DNA of 64,000 bases from JAJDOD01 sp050299835 (GCA_050299835.1 JBNKWP010000001.1:186001-250000); one strand, 5' to 3'; shown: positions 16,827 to 26,433, counted from the stretch's first letter. Notes: a model not told the origin generated them from the letters alone. Numbers and translations are program-made.

Positions 16827-18611
16827 CTAGTGATTGTCCCGTGGAACACCCTTCGTCCGCGCGATGTCACGGTATTCCGGAGCGCCGCGCAGAACCATGC
16901 CTTCGGAGAAGGGTTCGACCTTTTCGCGGAAGAGTTCCTGCCACGGCGACTGGCTTTCCGGGGCGAAGGGACGCTCGGGAAGGGCGGCGCGGCGGGCTTC
17001 CAGCTCGGTATTATCCACCAGCATGTCGGCAGTGCATTTTTTCAGGTCGATGCGCACACGATCACCGGTTTTCACAAGTGCCAGGCCGCCGCCTGCCGCC
17101 GCCTCGGGCGAAGCGTTCAGGATCGAGGGAGAGCCGGAGGTGCCGGATTGGCGGCCGTCTCCGACACAAGGCAGAGAATGGACGCCCTTCTTCAATAGGT
17201 AGGAGGGGGGCCGCATGTTCACGACCTCGGCTCCGCCGGGATAGCCGATGGGACCGGCGCCGCGCATGATCAGGACGCAGTGTTCGTCGATCTGGAGCGC
17301 CTCGTCGTCGATCCGCTTGTGATAGTCCTCGATCGAGTCGAAGACGATGGCACGGCCTTCGAAGGCATCCGGGTCGTCCGGGTTCGACAGGTAGCGGTCG
17401 CGGAATTCCTTCGAGATCACGGAGGTCTTCATGATCGCAGAGTCGAAAAGGTTGCCCTTGAGGTTGATGAACCCGGCGGCGTCGAGCAGGGGCGCGGAAA
17501 CGGGCTTGATGACGTCGGTGTTCTCGATTTCCCGCTCGGCGCAGTTTTCGCGCATGGTCTTGCCGTTGGCGGTCGGCACGTCGGGATGTGGGAGCAGATC
17601 GTTGCGGATCAGCTCTCCAATGACGGCCGGAACACCGCCAGCACGGTGGTAGTCCTCGCCCAGATACTCGCCAGCAGGCTGGAGGTTCACCAGAAGCGGG
17701 ATCTTGTGGCCGATCTTCTGCCAGTCGTCATTGTCGAGCGGAACGCCCAGGTGCCGGGCGACGCCGTTGAGGTGGATCGGCGCGTTGGTCGATCCTCCGA
17801 TGGCGGAATTCACGACGATGGCGTTCTCAAACGCTTCGCGGGTCATAATATCGGACGGGCGACGGTCGGCCTTGACCATTTCCACGATTTGCTTGCCGGT
17901 CTCATAGGCAATTTGCCCGCGCTCGCGATAAGGGGCCGGGATGGCGGCGGAGCCGGGGAGCTGCATGCCCAGTGCCTCGGCCAACGAGTTCATCGTGTTC
18001 GCGGTGCCCATCGTGTTGCAGAACCCTGTCGAGGGGGCGGAGGAGGCGACAAGGTCCATGAACCCGTCATCGTCGATCTCCCCTGCGGCGTGCAATTCTC
18101 GCGCCTTCCAGACGATGGTGCCCGACCCGGTGCGCTGGCCGCGGAACCAGCCGTTCAACATCGGGCCGACCGAGAGCGCGATGGCGGGGATGTTGACGGT
18201 GGAGGCGGCCATGAGAAGTGCGGGTGTTGTCTTGTCGCAACCGATCATCAGGACAACGGCATCGAGAGGGTAGCCGTAGAGGGATTCAACAAGAGACAGA
18301 TAGGCGAGGTTGCGGTCGAGCGAGGCGGTGGGTCGCTTACCGGTTTCCTGGATCGGGTGAACCGGCACCTCCATCACTGTCCCGCCCGCGCTGACAACGC
18401 CGTCACGCACGCGCTTTGCCAGTTCAATGTGGTGGCGGTTGCAGGGGGAGAGATCGCTGCCGGTTTGGGCGATGGCGATGATCGGTTTTCCGGCTTGCAG
18501 TTCCTCGCGGGTGAGCCCGTAATTGAGGTAACGCTCCAGGTAAAGCGCCGTCATTTCCTGATTGTCAGGATTGTTGAACCACAGCTGGCTGCGCAGCATT
18601 TTCTTCGTCAC
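16827..18611 (-). CDS. IlvD/Edd-family dehydratase, probably sugar-acid (arabinonate/xylonate type)
   Basis: A 594-residue Fe-S dehydratase that removes water from a 2,3-dihydroxy acid. The three cluster cysteines are seen at Cys57 (SPCNRHH), Cys125 (MIGCDKTTP) and Cys198 (GFCNTMGTANTM). The protein is close in length to pentonate dehydratases, and the long SVGPMLNGWFRGQRTGSGT stretch suits that subgroup better than branched-chain IlvD, but this is a judgement from memory of the families. The genes beside it do not settle the substrate: no sugar dehydrogenase or transporter is adjacent. The start at 18611 gives a normal family N-terminus. Confidence 0.82.
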   Translation of the reverse strand: MTKKMLRSQLWFNNPDNQEMTALYLERYLNYGLTREELQAGKPIIAIAQTGSDLSPCNRHHIELAKRVRDGVVSAGGTVMEVPVHPIQETGKRPTASLDRNLAYLSLVESLYGYPLDAVVLMIGCDKTTPALLMAASTVNIPAIALSVGPMLNGWFRGQRTGSGTIVWKARELHAAGEIDDDGFMDLVASSAPSTGFCNTMGTANTMNSLAEALGMQLPGSAAIPAPYRERGQIAYETGKQIVEMVKADRRPSDIMTREAFENAIVVNSAIGGSTNAPIHLNGVARHLGVPLDNDDWQKIGHKIPLLVNLQPAGEYLGEDYHRAGGVPAVIGELIRNDLLPHPDVPTANGKTMRENCAEREIENTDVIKPVSAPLLDAAGFINLKGNLFDSAIMKTSVISKEFRDRYLSNPDDPDAFEGRAIVFDSIEDYHKRIDDEALQIDEHCVLIMRGAGPIGYPGGAEVVNMRPPSYLLKKGVHSLPCVGDGRQSGTSGSPSILNASPEAAAGGGLALVKTGDRVRIDLKKCTADMLVDNTELEARRAALPERPFAPESQSPWQELFREKVEPFSEGMVLRGAPEYRDIARTKGVPRDNH

Positions 18612-18677
18612 GAGACGCCTCCCTCATTTTTCACATTGACGTAGAGGAAAAGCCAACTGTTTTCCAGCGAGATCGGC

Positions 18678-18692
18678 TTAAGCGGATCTTCA
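18678..18692 (+). promoter_or_regulatory. Candidate CtrA box upstream of motB
   Basis: TTAA - seven bases - TTCA, one mismatch from the TTAA-N7-TTAA consensus of the alphaproteobacterial cell-cycle and motility regulator CtrA. It lies about 50 bases before the motB start. Two other flagellar operons in the window have equally good sites. Confidence 0.4.
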
Positions 18693-18740
18693 CCGAAGAC
18701 TCTTATCGCAAAGACCTGACCGGATGCGAGGTACGGTAGG

Positions 18741-19586
18741 ATGTCGAACGAGCAGGCTCCGATCATCATCAAGCGGAAGAAGGTGATCGCGGGCGGCCAC
18801 CATGGTGGTGCCTGGAAGGTCGCCTATGCTGATTTCGTGACGGCGATGATGGCGTTCTTTCTTCTGATGTGGCTGCTTGGCGCCACGACAGAGAAGCAGC
18901 GCAAGGGCATTGCCGACTATTTCAACCCGACGATTCCGGTGAACAAGATATCCGGCGGCGGGGCGGGGGCTTTCGGTGGCGATAGCGTTTTTACGGAGAA
19001 TACGCTGGCGAATAACGGAACCGGGGCGGGAGTTGCGCTGGAGCCTCCGGAACAGGTCAGCGAGGATGGAACAACCGGAAAGCAAACGGAGGAGGAGGGC
19101 GCCACGGCAGGCGATGCCGGCCCCGACCCTATGGAAGAGTTGCAGAAGTTGCTGTCGGGCAAGGCCGGGGAAAGTATGGTCAGCGATCTGCTGGCCCGTC
19201 ATGTCATCACGCGGCTGACCGACGAAGGCCTGATCGTCGAAATCTTCGACATTCCGGGCACACCGCTGTTCGACAGGGATGAGGAGCCAACGGACGAACT
19301 CTCATCGATCGTCATGGCGATTGCGGAGGTGTTCAGCCTGGCCAGTAACGAAGTGGCGGTGCAGGGCCACACCGCCTCAGTGCCGCTGGCCGCGCGCGAG
19401 AACCCTGTGTGGGAGAAATCTGCGGCACGGGCCGACCGCGTTCGCCGATTGCTGGATGAGGCCGGAATTGCTCCGAAACGGATGCAACGGGTTACCGGTT
19501 TTGCGGACCGGAAACCGGTTGCTGCCGACCTTTTATCAGAGCGGAACAACCGGTTGGAGGTCGTTCTTTTGCGGGACCGCTTCTGA
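18741..19586 (+). CDS. motB: Flagellar stator protein MotB
   Basis: A 281-residue inner-membrane stator subunit that anchors the motor to peptidoglycan. After a cytosolic N-terminus with KRKK, the single transmembrane helix AYADFVTAMMAFFLLMWLL contains the proton-binding Asp31. A periplasmic linker (about 70-130) is followed by an OmpA-like peptidoglycan-binding domain (about 140-280, with VQGHTAS and SAARADRVRRLL). Unusually it is separated from motA, which lies 11 kb away at 29746 in another operon. It opens the motB-flgE-flgK-flgL-flgI block. Confidence 0.93.
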   Translation: MSNEQAPIIIKRKKVIAGGHHGGAWKVAYADFVTAMMAFFLLMWLLGATTEKQRKGIADYFNPTIPVNKISGGGAGAFGGDSVFTENTLANNGTGAGVALEPPEQVSEDGTTGKQTEEEGATAGDAGPDPMEELQKLLSGKAGESMVSDLLARHVITRLTDEGLIVEIFDIPGTPLFDRDEEPTDELSSIVMAIAEVFSLASNEVAVQGHTASVPLAARENPVWEKSAARADRVRRLLDEAGIAPKRMQRVTGFADRKPVAADLLSERNNRLEVVLLRDRF

Positions 19587-19609
19587 GAAAACGCTTTGGA
19601 TTTTATACG

Positions 19610-19624
19610 TTAGCTGGTCGTTAA
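19610..19624 (+). promoter_or_regulatory. Candidate CtrA box upstream of flgE
   Basis: TTAG - CTGGTCG - TTAA matches TTAA-N7-TTAA with one mismatch. It lies about 50 bases upstream of the flgE start, in the 89-base gap after motB. Confidence 0.45.
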
Positions 19625-19675
19625 GTGGGCGCATCTAAGGTCGGCCCAAGGGCTCTGCAGCAGAAAGGCTGATAC

Positions 19676-20977
19676 ATGACGATTTCTTCTTCGCTCAACG
19701 CAGGCGTGGCTGGACTGGCGGCGAATGCCAGCCGGTTGGCGACGATTGCGGACAATATCGCGAACTCGGCGACACACGGGTACAAACGCGCCGTGGCCGA
19801 CTTCTCATCCCTTGTCATCGAAAGCGGGGAAGGGACCTATTCGGCAGGCGGCGTGCGGGTCACGACACAGCGGCTGATCGACCAGCCCGGATCGCTGGCA
19901 TCGACGAACAACGCAACCGACCTGGCCGTGCGCGGTGCCGGGTTCCTGCCGGTGACGACGGAAAGCTCGGTGCTCAATTCCATCGGCGATTTTCCCTTGT
20001 TCCTTGCCACCACCGGATCGTTTCGGACAGACGAAGACGGGTATCTCCGAACGCCTGCCGGGGTGACACTGATGGGATGGCCGGCCGATCCGGACGGTAC
20101 GATTCCGACATTTGCCCGCGACACCGGCGATGGTCTGGAACCCGTGCAGATCAACGTCAACCAATTCACGTCGGAACCGACAACACGCATCGCGCTCGGG
20201 GTCAACCTGCCGGCGACGGAGACGAATTTCGATGCGTCAGGCGATCCACTGCCGCTTTCGGTCGAGTATTTCGACAACCTCGGCACGTCGCGAAGCATCA
20301 ACATGACCTTCACGCCGACGGTGCCCGCCACCGGGACATCGAACACCTGGACCATGACACTGACGGATTCCGCGTCCGGCGCGACCGTGATCGGCGAATA
20401 CACGATCGTCTTCGACGACACGCGCGGTGCCGGCGGTACGATTGCATCAGTGACCCCGGTCTCCGGCGGCGCCTATAACGCCGCAACCGGGGATTTCCAG
20501 ATAAACGTCGCCGGCGGACCGATCGATATCAATATCGGTGCGGTCGGCACCGGCACCGGTCTGACGCAATTGTCGGACAGTTTCGCGCCCACCTCGATTT
20601 CCAAGGACGGCTCGCCAGTTGGTAACCTGATTTCCGTCGATATCGACGCGAACGGGTTCGTGAAGGCGAATTTCGATATAGGCATCACGCGGACGATCTA
20701 TCAGATTCCGCTGATCAACATGTCGAACCCGAACGGGCTCATCTCGCTCGACAACCAGATTTACGCCACATCGGCAGATAGCGGCACGATCTTCCTTTGG
20801 GACGCCGCCGATGGCCCGACGGGTGACATCGTGTCCTACGCGCTGGAGGAAAGCTCCACCGATGTGGCAGGCGAGCTGACGCAGCTGATCCAGACCCAAA
20901 GGGCCTATTCCTCGAACGCGAAGGTGATCCAGACGGTCGACGAGATGCTGCAGGAAACCACCAATATCAAGCGGTGA
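19676..20977 (+). CDS. flgE: Flagellar hook protein FlgE
   Basis: A 433-residue structural protein of the hook. The N-terminal rod-family motif is plain (NASRLATIADNIANSATHGYKRA), and the C-terminal closing helix ends LTQLIQTQRAYSSNAKVIQTVDEM, the usual FlgE/F/G C-terminus. The variable middle domain (about 90-350) is rich in Thr, Gly and Asp. It follows motB after 89 bases that contain a CtrA-like box and is followed by flgK after eight bases. Confidence 0.95.
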   Translation: MTISSSLNAGVAGLAANASRLATIADNIANSATHGYKRAVADFSSLVIESGEGTYSAGGVRVTTQRLIDQPGSLASTNNATDLAVRGAGFLPVTTESSVLNSIGDFPLFLATTGSFRTDEDGYLRTPAGVTLMGWPADPDGTIPTFARDTGDGLEPVQINVNQFTSEPTTRIALGVNLPATETNFDASGDPLPLSVEYFDNLGTSRSINMTFTPTVPATGTSNTWTMTLTDSASGATVIGEYTIVFDDTRGAGGTIASVTPVSGGAYNAATGDFQINVAGGPIDINIGAVGTGTGLTQLSDSFAPTSISKDGSPVGNLISVDIDANGFVKANFDIGITRTIYQIPLINMSNPNGLISLDNQIYATSADSGTIFLWDAADGPTGDIVSYALEESSTDVAGELTQLIQTQRAYSSNAKVIQTVDEMLQETTNIKR

Positions 20978-20985
20978 CATAGGCC

Positions 20986-22443
20986 ATGAGCATCTCGACC
21001 ACTCTTGCAAATGCACTGACCGGGCTGGCTGCGGCCTCCCGGTCGGCGCAGGTTGTCAGTACCAACGTGGCCAATTCCACAACCGAAGGCTATGCGCGCC
21101 GCGAAATCCAGTTGAGCCCGCGCATCCTCGGGGGCGACGGCGTCGGGGTCCAGGTGGACGGGGTCATTCGGATCGTCGACGAAAACCTGATCCGCGAGCG
21201 GCGACTGGCATCGGCGTCGGTCGGCCTGGCAACCGAGGAATCGACATTCTACCGCGAGGCATTGCAGGCGCTTGGCGAACCGCAGGACGCGACCAGCCTT
21301 TCGGCGCTCACGGCGGAGCTGGATGCGGCCCTGCTGGCCGCGACCTCCCGGCCGGAAAGCGATTCCCGGCTTTTCGCTGTCCTGAATGCCGCCCAATCGC
21401 TGGTCGACAAGCTGAACACGACATCGGACTATGTTCAGACGCTGCGAGAAGATGCCGATCGTAGGATCTCGCAGGACATCAATTTTCTGAACACCAGCCT
21501 TCAGCAAATCGCCGATTTGAACGCGCAAATTCTGCGCGCTCGCGGACATGACCGGGAATATCCCGCACTGCTCGACAACCGCCAAAGGCTGATCGATAGC
21601 ATCAGCGAGTTGATTCCGATCCGCCAGCTCCCACGCGAAAACGACACCGTCGCACTTTATACCATGAACGGTGCCCTTCTGGTCGATATCGAACCCGCCA
21701 CATTCGGTTTTGCGGCCACGGCACCCATCGTTCCCGACATGACGCTGGCAAGCGGTGCTCTGTCCGGCCTGACTTTAAACGGTGAACCCATCAATACCGC
21801 GGGAGCCAACGCACAGATTGCCGGCGGACGGCTTGCCGGGCTTTTCGCGGTTCGCGACGAGTTGGCTCCGACATTTCAGGACAATCTCGATGCGGTTGCG
21901 CGCGACCTTGTGGAACGTTTCGAAGATCCGGCGCTGGACACAACTATCGTTGCCGGAGACCCGGGCCTTTTCACCGACGCGGGCGCAGCCCTCACTCCCG
22001 CCGATACGCTTGGCCTTGCAGGCAGGCTCGAAATCAACGCGCTTGTGGATCCGGCCTCCGGTGGAGCGATCTGGCGGCTCCGCGACGGGCTGGGTGCTGC
22101 AACGCCGGGCCCGGTTGGGGACGCATCGCTTTTGAGCGCATTGCATGACCGGTTGCAGGACGCGCGCGCGCCCTCCGGCGGCACGTTCACACCATCCAGC
22201 AGATCGGTTGCCGGGTTTGCGGCGGATCTGACTTCGATCATCGGTCAATCCGGTCAGCTCAGCGATGCCGCGCTGTCGTTCCAGCAAAGCCGCTACATCG
22301 GGCTGAACGACGCGGTTCTGGCGGAAGGCGTGGATACGGACCAGGAAATGCAGAAACTGTTGCTGATCGAACAGGCCTTTGCCGCAAATGCGCGGGTCAT
22401 TCAGACGGCTGACGAACTTATCCAGATATTGATCGGGCTATGA
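20986..22443 (+). CDS. flgK: Hook-filament junction protein FlgK (HAP1)
   Basis: A 485-residue hook-associated protein joining hook and filament. The start SISTTLANALTGLAAASRSA leads into VVSTNVANSTTEGYARREIQ, the axial-protein motif. The C-terminus EMQKLLLIEQAFAANARVIQTADELIQIL is the matching closing helix. It is shorter than the enterobacterial protein (about 550), the loss being in the central domain. It lies between flgE and flgL with tight spacing. Confidence 0.93.
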   Translation: MSISTTLANALTGLAAASRSAQVVSTNVANSTTEGYARREIQLSPRILGGDGVGVQVDGVIRIVDENLIRERRLASASVGLATEESTFYREALQALGEPQDATSLSALTAELDAALLAATSRPESDSRLFAVLNAAQSLVDKLNTTSDYVQTLREDADRRISQDINFLNTSLQQIADLNAQILRARGHDREYPALLDNRQRLIDSISELIPIRQLPRENDTVALYTMNGALLVDIEPATFGFAATAPIVPDMTLASGALSGLTLNGEPINTAGANAQIAGGRLAGLFAVRDELAPTFQDNLDAVARDLVERFEDPALDTTIVAGDPGLFTDAGAALTPADTLGLAGRLEINALVDPASGGAIWRLRDGLGAATPGPVGDASLLSALHDRLQDARAPSGGTFTPSSRSVAGFAADLTSIIGQSGQLSDAALSFQQSRYIGLNDAVLAEGVDTDQEMQKLLLIEQAFAANARVIQTADELIQILIGL

Positions 22444-22444
22444 C

Positions 22445-23452
22445 ATGACCATCTCCTCCGTTGGTGATCTTGCATCCAGCATCCAGCTTCGGCGCGACAC
22501 GGCGCGGATCAAGACCGATCTCGAACGCCTGACCGGTGAGCTGTCGAGCGGAGTGACTGCTGATGTCGCGGGGAAACTTGGCGGCGATTACAGCTTCCTG
22601 GCAGGGCTGGAACAGGGATTGGCGCGGATGGAGTCCTATGCATCGGTCATCAGCGAAAGAAGGCTCGTGTTGACCGCCCAACAGGCCACGATCGCGAAAC
22701 TGCGGGAATTCGGCGATGTCTCGACCGTGCTGCTGACTCTTCCGGAAACTGCGAATCACACGCTGATCATCAATGCCGGCACCGACGCCCTGTCGCGGTT
22801 TGCGTCTGCGGTGGGAGCCATGAATATCCAGGTCGGTGGCCAATCGATTTTCTCCGGCGTGGCAACCGACCAGCCCGCATTGGCCGATGATCAGACAATC
22901 CTGGCCGCGCTGGAATCCGAGATCGCACTTGCGGGCGCGACAACTGCAGCAGATGTCGAAACCGTGGTCGATGCCTGGTTCGCGGTCGGCGGCGGCTTCG
23001 ATACGACCGGGTATCTCGGGGGAGCCCCGGCGACGGCTCCGCTCAAACTTTCGGACAGCGAAATTGCACCGCCGCCCGTCAATGCCGAAGACGCGGCCAT
23101 TCGGGATCAGTTCGCCGCGCTATCGCTCGGCGCGCTGCTTGGGCGCAACGTGTTGGCCGCGGCCCAGGACGAACAGGCCGACCTCGCCCGCAGAGCGGGA
23201 GAACGGCTTGTCGCCTCTGACGAATCCCTGATTGAGTTGGAAGCGCAGATCGGTGTCGCGGAGCAACAGGTCGCACGGGCCACAGCAGAAGTTTCGAGCC
23301 ATGCGGACGGGTTGCAGCTTGCCCGAACCGAGCTCATCGAGGTCGATCCCTACGATACGGCTGTGCGGCTGCAAAATGCCGAGGTTCAGCTTCAAACCGT
23401 CTATGCAATAACGGCGCGACTGTCACGGTTGTCCCTGGTCGAGTATCTGTAA
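22445..23452 (+). CDS. flgL: Hook-filament junction protein FlgL (HAP3)
   Basis: A 335-residue flagellin-like junction protein. The N-terminus MTISSVGDLASSIQLRRDTARIKTDL and later VTADVAGKLGGDYSFL are FlgL/flagellin-like, and the C-terminal helix VRLQNAEVQLQTVYAITARLSRLSLVEYL resembles the flagellin C-terminus. It starts one base after flgK and its stop overlaps flgI in TAATG. Confidence 0.9.
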   Translation: MTISSVGDLASSIQLRRDTARIKTDLERLTGELSSGVTADVAGKLGGDYSFLAGLEQGLARMESYASVISERRLVLTAQQATIAKLREFGDVSTVLLTLPETANHTLIINAGTDALSRFASAVGAMNIQVGGQSIFSGVATDQPALADDQTILAALESEIALAGATTAADVETVVDAWFAVGGGFDTTGYLGGAPATAPLKLSDSEIAPPPVNAEDAAIRDQFAALSLGALLGRNVLAAAQDEQADLARRAGERLVASDESLIELEAQIGVAEQQVARATAEVSSHADGLQLARTELIEVDPYDTAVRLQNAEVQLQTVYAITARLSRLSLVEYL

Positions 23453-24552
23453 TGCGGCTTCTTGCAATCCTGCTCTGCTTTCTGGGTCAGTTGGCCGCCA
23501 CCTCGGCCGGAGAGGTTCGCATCAAGGACCTTGTCGAATTCGACGGGGTGCGCGGCAATGATCTTGTCGGCTATGGGCTTGTGGTCGGATTGAATGGAAC
23601 CGGCGACGGCATCCGCAACGCACCCTTCACCGAAGAAATCATGTCGAACATTCTGGAAAGGCTGGGTGTCAATGTCACCGGAGAGCAATTCCGGCCCCGA
23701 AACGTGGCTGCGGTCTTCGTCACCGCCGAGTTGCCGCCATTTGCCCGTGCCGGCAGCCGGATCGATGTGACGGTCTCGGCAATCGGCGACGCCAAGGGCC
23801 TGCTGGGCGGGACCTTGATCATGACGCCGTTGAATGCCGCGGATGGGCTGATCTATGCGGTCGGCCAGGGGACAATCATCGCGGGCGGCGCCTCTGTCGA
23901 GGGCGACGGCGCAAGTATCGTGCAAGGTGTCCCGACGGCGGGTGTCATTCCGGGCGGCGCACGCGTGGAGCGGGAAGTCGCGTTCGATTTCTCCGGACTG
24001 GGCGAAATTCGTCTGGCGCTGAGGTCTCCCGATTTCACGACAGCGGGCCGCATCGAGACTGTTGTGAACACGGCCTTCGGCCGACCGGTCGCCCGGATGC
24101 TGGATGCCGGCACGGTTGTTGTGCATGTCGCCGCCACCGGCACGGACTCCCCGGCCCATGCGCTCGAGGCCATTGAGTCCCTGACGGTCGAACCCGAGCA
24201 ACGGGCGCGGATCGTTGTCGACCAGCGCTCCGGTACGATCGTCCTTGGCGAGGACGTGCGGATTTCGCGCGTGGCCGTAAGCCAGGGCGGTCTGACATTG
24301 CGGATTCAGGAAACGCCGGTGGTCGTCCAACCGAACCCCTTTGCAGAGGGTGAGACGATCGTGGTGCCACGGACCCAGGCCTCCATCGAGGAGGAGCCGG
24401 GGATTGGCATGGCGGAAGTGCCGGATTCCGCCACCCTGTCCGAAGTGGTGGCGGGTCTGAATGCCCTTGGCGTCAATCCGAGGGACATGATCGATATTCT
24501 GAAGACGATGAAGGCCGCAGGCGCATTGCACGCGGAGTTCATCGTTCGTTAG
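23452..24552 (+). CDS. flgI: Flagellar P-ring protein FlgI
   Basis: A 366-residue periplasmic protein of the P ring, with a cleavable signal peptide (MRLLAILLCFLGQLAATSAG). Family motifs include VRGNDLVGYGLVVGLNGTGD, NVAAVFVTAELPPFARAGSR and the C-terminal LNALGVNPRDMIDILKTMKAAGALHAE. Length matches the family. It is the last gene of its operon; a 262-base gap separates it from the convergent fliP. Confidence 0.96.
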   Translation: MRLLAILLCFLGQLAATSAGEVRIKDLVEFDGVRGNDLVGYGLVVGLNGTGDGIRNAPFTEEIMSNILERLGVNVTGEQFRPRNVAAVFVTAELPPFARAGSRIDVTVSAIGDAKGLLGGTLIMTPLNAADGLIYAVGQGTIIAGGASVEGDGASIVQGVPTAGVIPGGARVEREVAFDFSGLGEIRLALRSPDFTTAGRIETVVNTAFGRPVARMLDAGTVVVHVAATGTDSPAHALEAIESLTVEPEQRARIVVDQRSGTIVLGEDVRISRVAVSQGGLTLRIQETPVVVQPNPFAEGETIVVPRTQASIEEEPGIGMAEVPDSATLSEVVAGLNALGVNPRDMIDILKTMKAAGALHAEFIVR

Positions 24553-24814
24553 CGGGTTGACGGAAGCCTGCCCGTCGCGCCAGTCGGTCACTGGTCACTG
24601 GTCATGCCGGGGATTGATTGACCAACGCTTTCGACGGCCGCCAATGATACGCAGCAAGGTGTGGGACCGAAGGGTTTCCCCGATGGCACTTTTGCGCCCT
24701 GTGCTGCTCTGCATACCACCAGCACCCGGACGATCGGAAACGTCGGTCAAACATCGTGCGGTCGCCCGGGAATTGGCACCGGCGGACGACCTGAGAGATG
24801 ACCTGCCGAGCCGG
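24553..24814. other. 262-base convergent gap between flgI and fliP
   Basis: No gene is supported; frames that cross it run into fliP or lack a start signal. It contains a short tandem repeat at 24586-24604. No clear terminator with a T-run was found for either operon. Confidence 0.5.
24586..24604. repeat. Short tandem repeat, GGTCACT x 2.7
   Basis: Two full copies of GGTCACT followed by GGTCA, head to tail, in the gap between flgI and fliP. No function is apparent. Confidence 0.7.
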
Positions 24815-25552
24815 TCAGAAATAACTTCGGACAAGGGCGCCGCTGATCAGGCTCCAACCGTCTGCGACGACGAAGAAGGCCAGTTTGAACGGCAGAGAAA
24901 CGATGACCGGCGGAACCATCATCATCCCCATCGACATCAGAATCGCCGCAACGGAAAGGTCGATGATAAGAAATGGCAGGAAGACCAGGAATCCGATCTG
25001 AAATGCGCGTTCGATTTCGCTGAGAAGAAAAGACGGAACAAGAAGGGAGAGTGGCGCGTCGGGCAGTGCCAGTCCTTCGGTTTCCGGGCGCAGATTCGCC
25101 AGAACGCTCAGCGTGTCGGGCTGGATGCGCGAAATCATGAACCCCCGAAACGGCGCGACGGTGGCAGCGATCCCGTCTTCCACCGGGACCGTGCCCTCCA
25201 CTAGGGGAGAGATTCCGTTCTGCCAGGCGGCCAGGAACACTGGCTCCATGACGAAATATGTCAGGAACAATGCCAGGCTTACGATCAGCATGTTTGGGGG
25301 CGATTGTTGCAGTCCGATGCCCTGGCGAAGAATACCAAGCACGGTCACCATGAAGGGGAAACAGGTAAACATGATAGCCAGCCCCGGGACCAGGCTGAGC
25401 ACGGTGAGCAGCACGACCAGCTGAACCGACCGTTCGGTCAGGCTGACATCGCCCCCAAGATCGAGCGAGATGTTCTGGGCCTCGGCGGTCGTGGTCAGAA
25501 AGAGCGCCGCGACCGCCACAAGGCAGAGCATTCGCACAAGGCGCGACCCCAT
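24815..25552 (-). CDS. fliP: Flagellar export gate protein FliP
   Basis: A 245-residue inner-membrane subunit of the export gate. A signal peptide (about 1-25) is followed by four transmembrane segments. Conserved FliP stretches are seen: VLLTVLSLVPGLAIMFTCFP, RQGIGLQQSPPNMLIVSLAL and LSEIERAFQIGFLVFLPFLI. The last gene of the fliF-fliH-fliN-fliP operon, it follows fliN after four bases. Its usual partners fliQ and fliR are elsewhere in the locus (41207 and 35711). Confidence 0.95.
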   Translation of the reverse strand: MGSRLVRMLCLVAVAALFLTTTAEAQNISLDLGGDVSLTERSVQLVVLLTVLSLVPGLAIMFTCFPFMVTVLGILRQGIGLQQSPPNMLIVSLALFLTYFVMEPVFLAAWQNGISPLVEGTVPVEDGIAATVAPFRGFMISRIQPDTLSVLANLRPETEGLALPDAPLSLLVPSFLLSEIERAFQIGFLVFLPFLIIDLSVAAILMSMGMMMVPPVIVSLPFKLAFFVVADGWSLISGALVRSYF

Positions 25553-25556
25553 CGCT

Positions 25557-25844
25557 TCAGTCGACCTTGGCGGGGGTCGTCACCTCGACGATGCGTACCC
25601 CGAGCTTGCCCGAACCTTCACCTTCCATTTCCTCCAGTTGACCAAGCGCGATCAGCTTGTCGCCGACATAGAGCTCAACGGGCTCCTCCAGGCCTTTGTC
25701 CAGCGGCAGCACCGCGTTTTCGTCAAGTTCGAGCAGGTCGCGAATGCGGGGACGCGCTATGCCGACCGAGACGGTGATCTCGATCGGGACATCGCCGAAG
25801 CGGGACGCCCCAAGGTCGGTGAGGTTTTGGTCGATGTCAGACAT
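25557..25844 (-). CDS. fliN: Flagellar motor switch protein FliN
   Basis: A 95-residue C-ring protein of the SpoA (surface presentation of antigens) domain family. The core reads DVPIEITVSVGIARPRIRDLLELDENAVLPLD and then PVELYVGDKLIALGQL, as in FliN. The start at 25844 is preferred over an in-frame ATG 33 bases upstream because it has AAGGAG about seven bases ahead. It overlaps the fliH stop by eight bases. FliM and FliG, the other switch proteins, are not in the window. Confidence 0.9.
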   Translation of the reverse strand: MSDIDQNLTDLGASRFGDVPIEITVSVGIARPRIRDLLELDENAVLPLDKGLEEPVELYVGDKLIALGQLEEMEGEGSGKLGVRIVEVTTPAKVD

Positions 25845-26433
25845 CCGTGTCTCCTTCTTCTTCAGACCCTGCGTCAATTGCCTGGAGCTGAAGGGTTATG
25901 GCGCGCAAAAGGGGCGCGAGGTCGATTTCCAACTCCCGCCGGCCGAGGCGCAGATAGACCTGCCCTTCCGCCAGGGAGGCGTCCTCGATGATCCGTATGT
26001 CCATCGAGAAGTCAGACTTCAGCATCTGGGCCACGGTCGGGTTGCAATCCGGGGAGGCCACGAGTTCGACAGGCAGATCCGTCAGCTCGTCGCCGTATTT
26101 CAGCAGTTCCGAGCGGATATGTTCCCGCAGCAGATCGGGCGCGATCCCCGGCAGAAGCTGGTGCATCAGCGCCTCCACCAACTCCCGAAGCTCCTCGCGA
26201 ACATGGGTGACGGCATCGGAAAAGGTGAAGGCAAGGCCCTGGATGTTGCGCTCGAACTCGGCCTCGAGCTTCAGGCGGGAGGTTTTGTCGGAGGCAATCG
26301 CATCGTCCCAGCCGGAGGCATAGCCCTGTTCGTAGGCTGCTGATTTCAAGGCTTCCAGCGCTTCCTCCTGCGTCTCGCGCAGTCTGGATTCGAGCGTTCC
26401 GTCGAAGGATTCGAGAAACGGGTGTCTGCTCAC
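25837..26433 (-). CDS. fliH: Flagellar export ATPase regulator FliH-like
   Basis: A roughly 198-residue FliH-type protein, the stator-like partner of the export ATPase FliI. It has a long helical N-terminal half with EEALEALKSAAYEQGYASGWDDA in pieces, typical of FliH, and a C-terminal domain ending in the acidic EEEGDTDV. The GTG at 26433 is chosen because it overlaps the fliF stop (GTGA) with AGGA upstream; an ATG at 26463 would add ten residues and lies inside fliF. Sequence conservation of FliH is low, so the call also rests on position between fliF and fliN. Confidence 0.8.
   Translation of the reverse strand: MSRHPFLESFDGTLESRLRETQEEALEALKSAAYEQGYASGWDDAIASDKTSRLKLEAEFERNIQGLAFTFSDAVTHVREELRELVEALMHQLLPGIAPDLLREHIRSELLKYGDELTDLPVELVASPDCNPTVAQMLKSDFSMDIRIIEDASLAEGQVYLRLGRRELEIDLAPLLRAITLQLQAIDAGSEEEGDTDV

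Noticed and set aside
17280..18644. 454-residue plus-strand frame opposite the dehydratase gene
   Set aside because: Antisense shadow of a conserved enzyme; no start signal or recognised motif.
24595..24834. Small minus-strand gene (79 residues) after fliP
   Set aside because: It starts inside fliP, has no ribosome site and no recognisable features.
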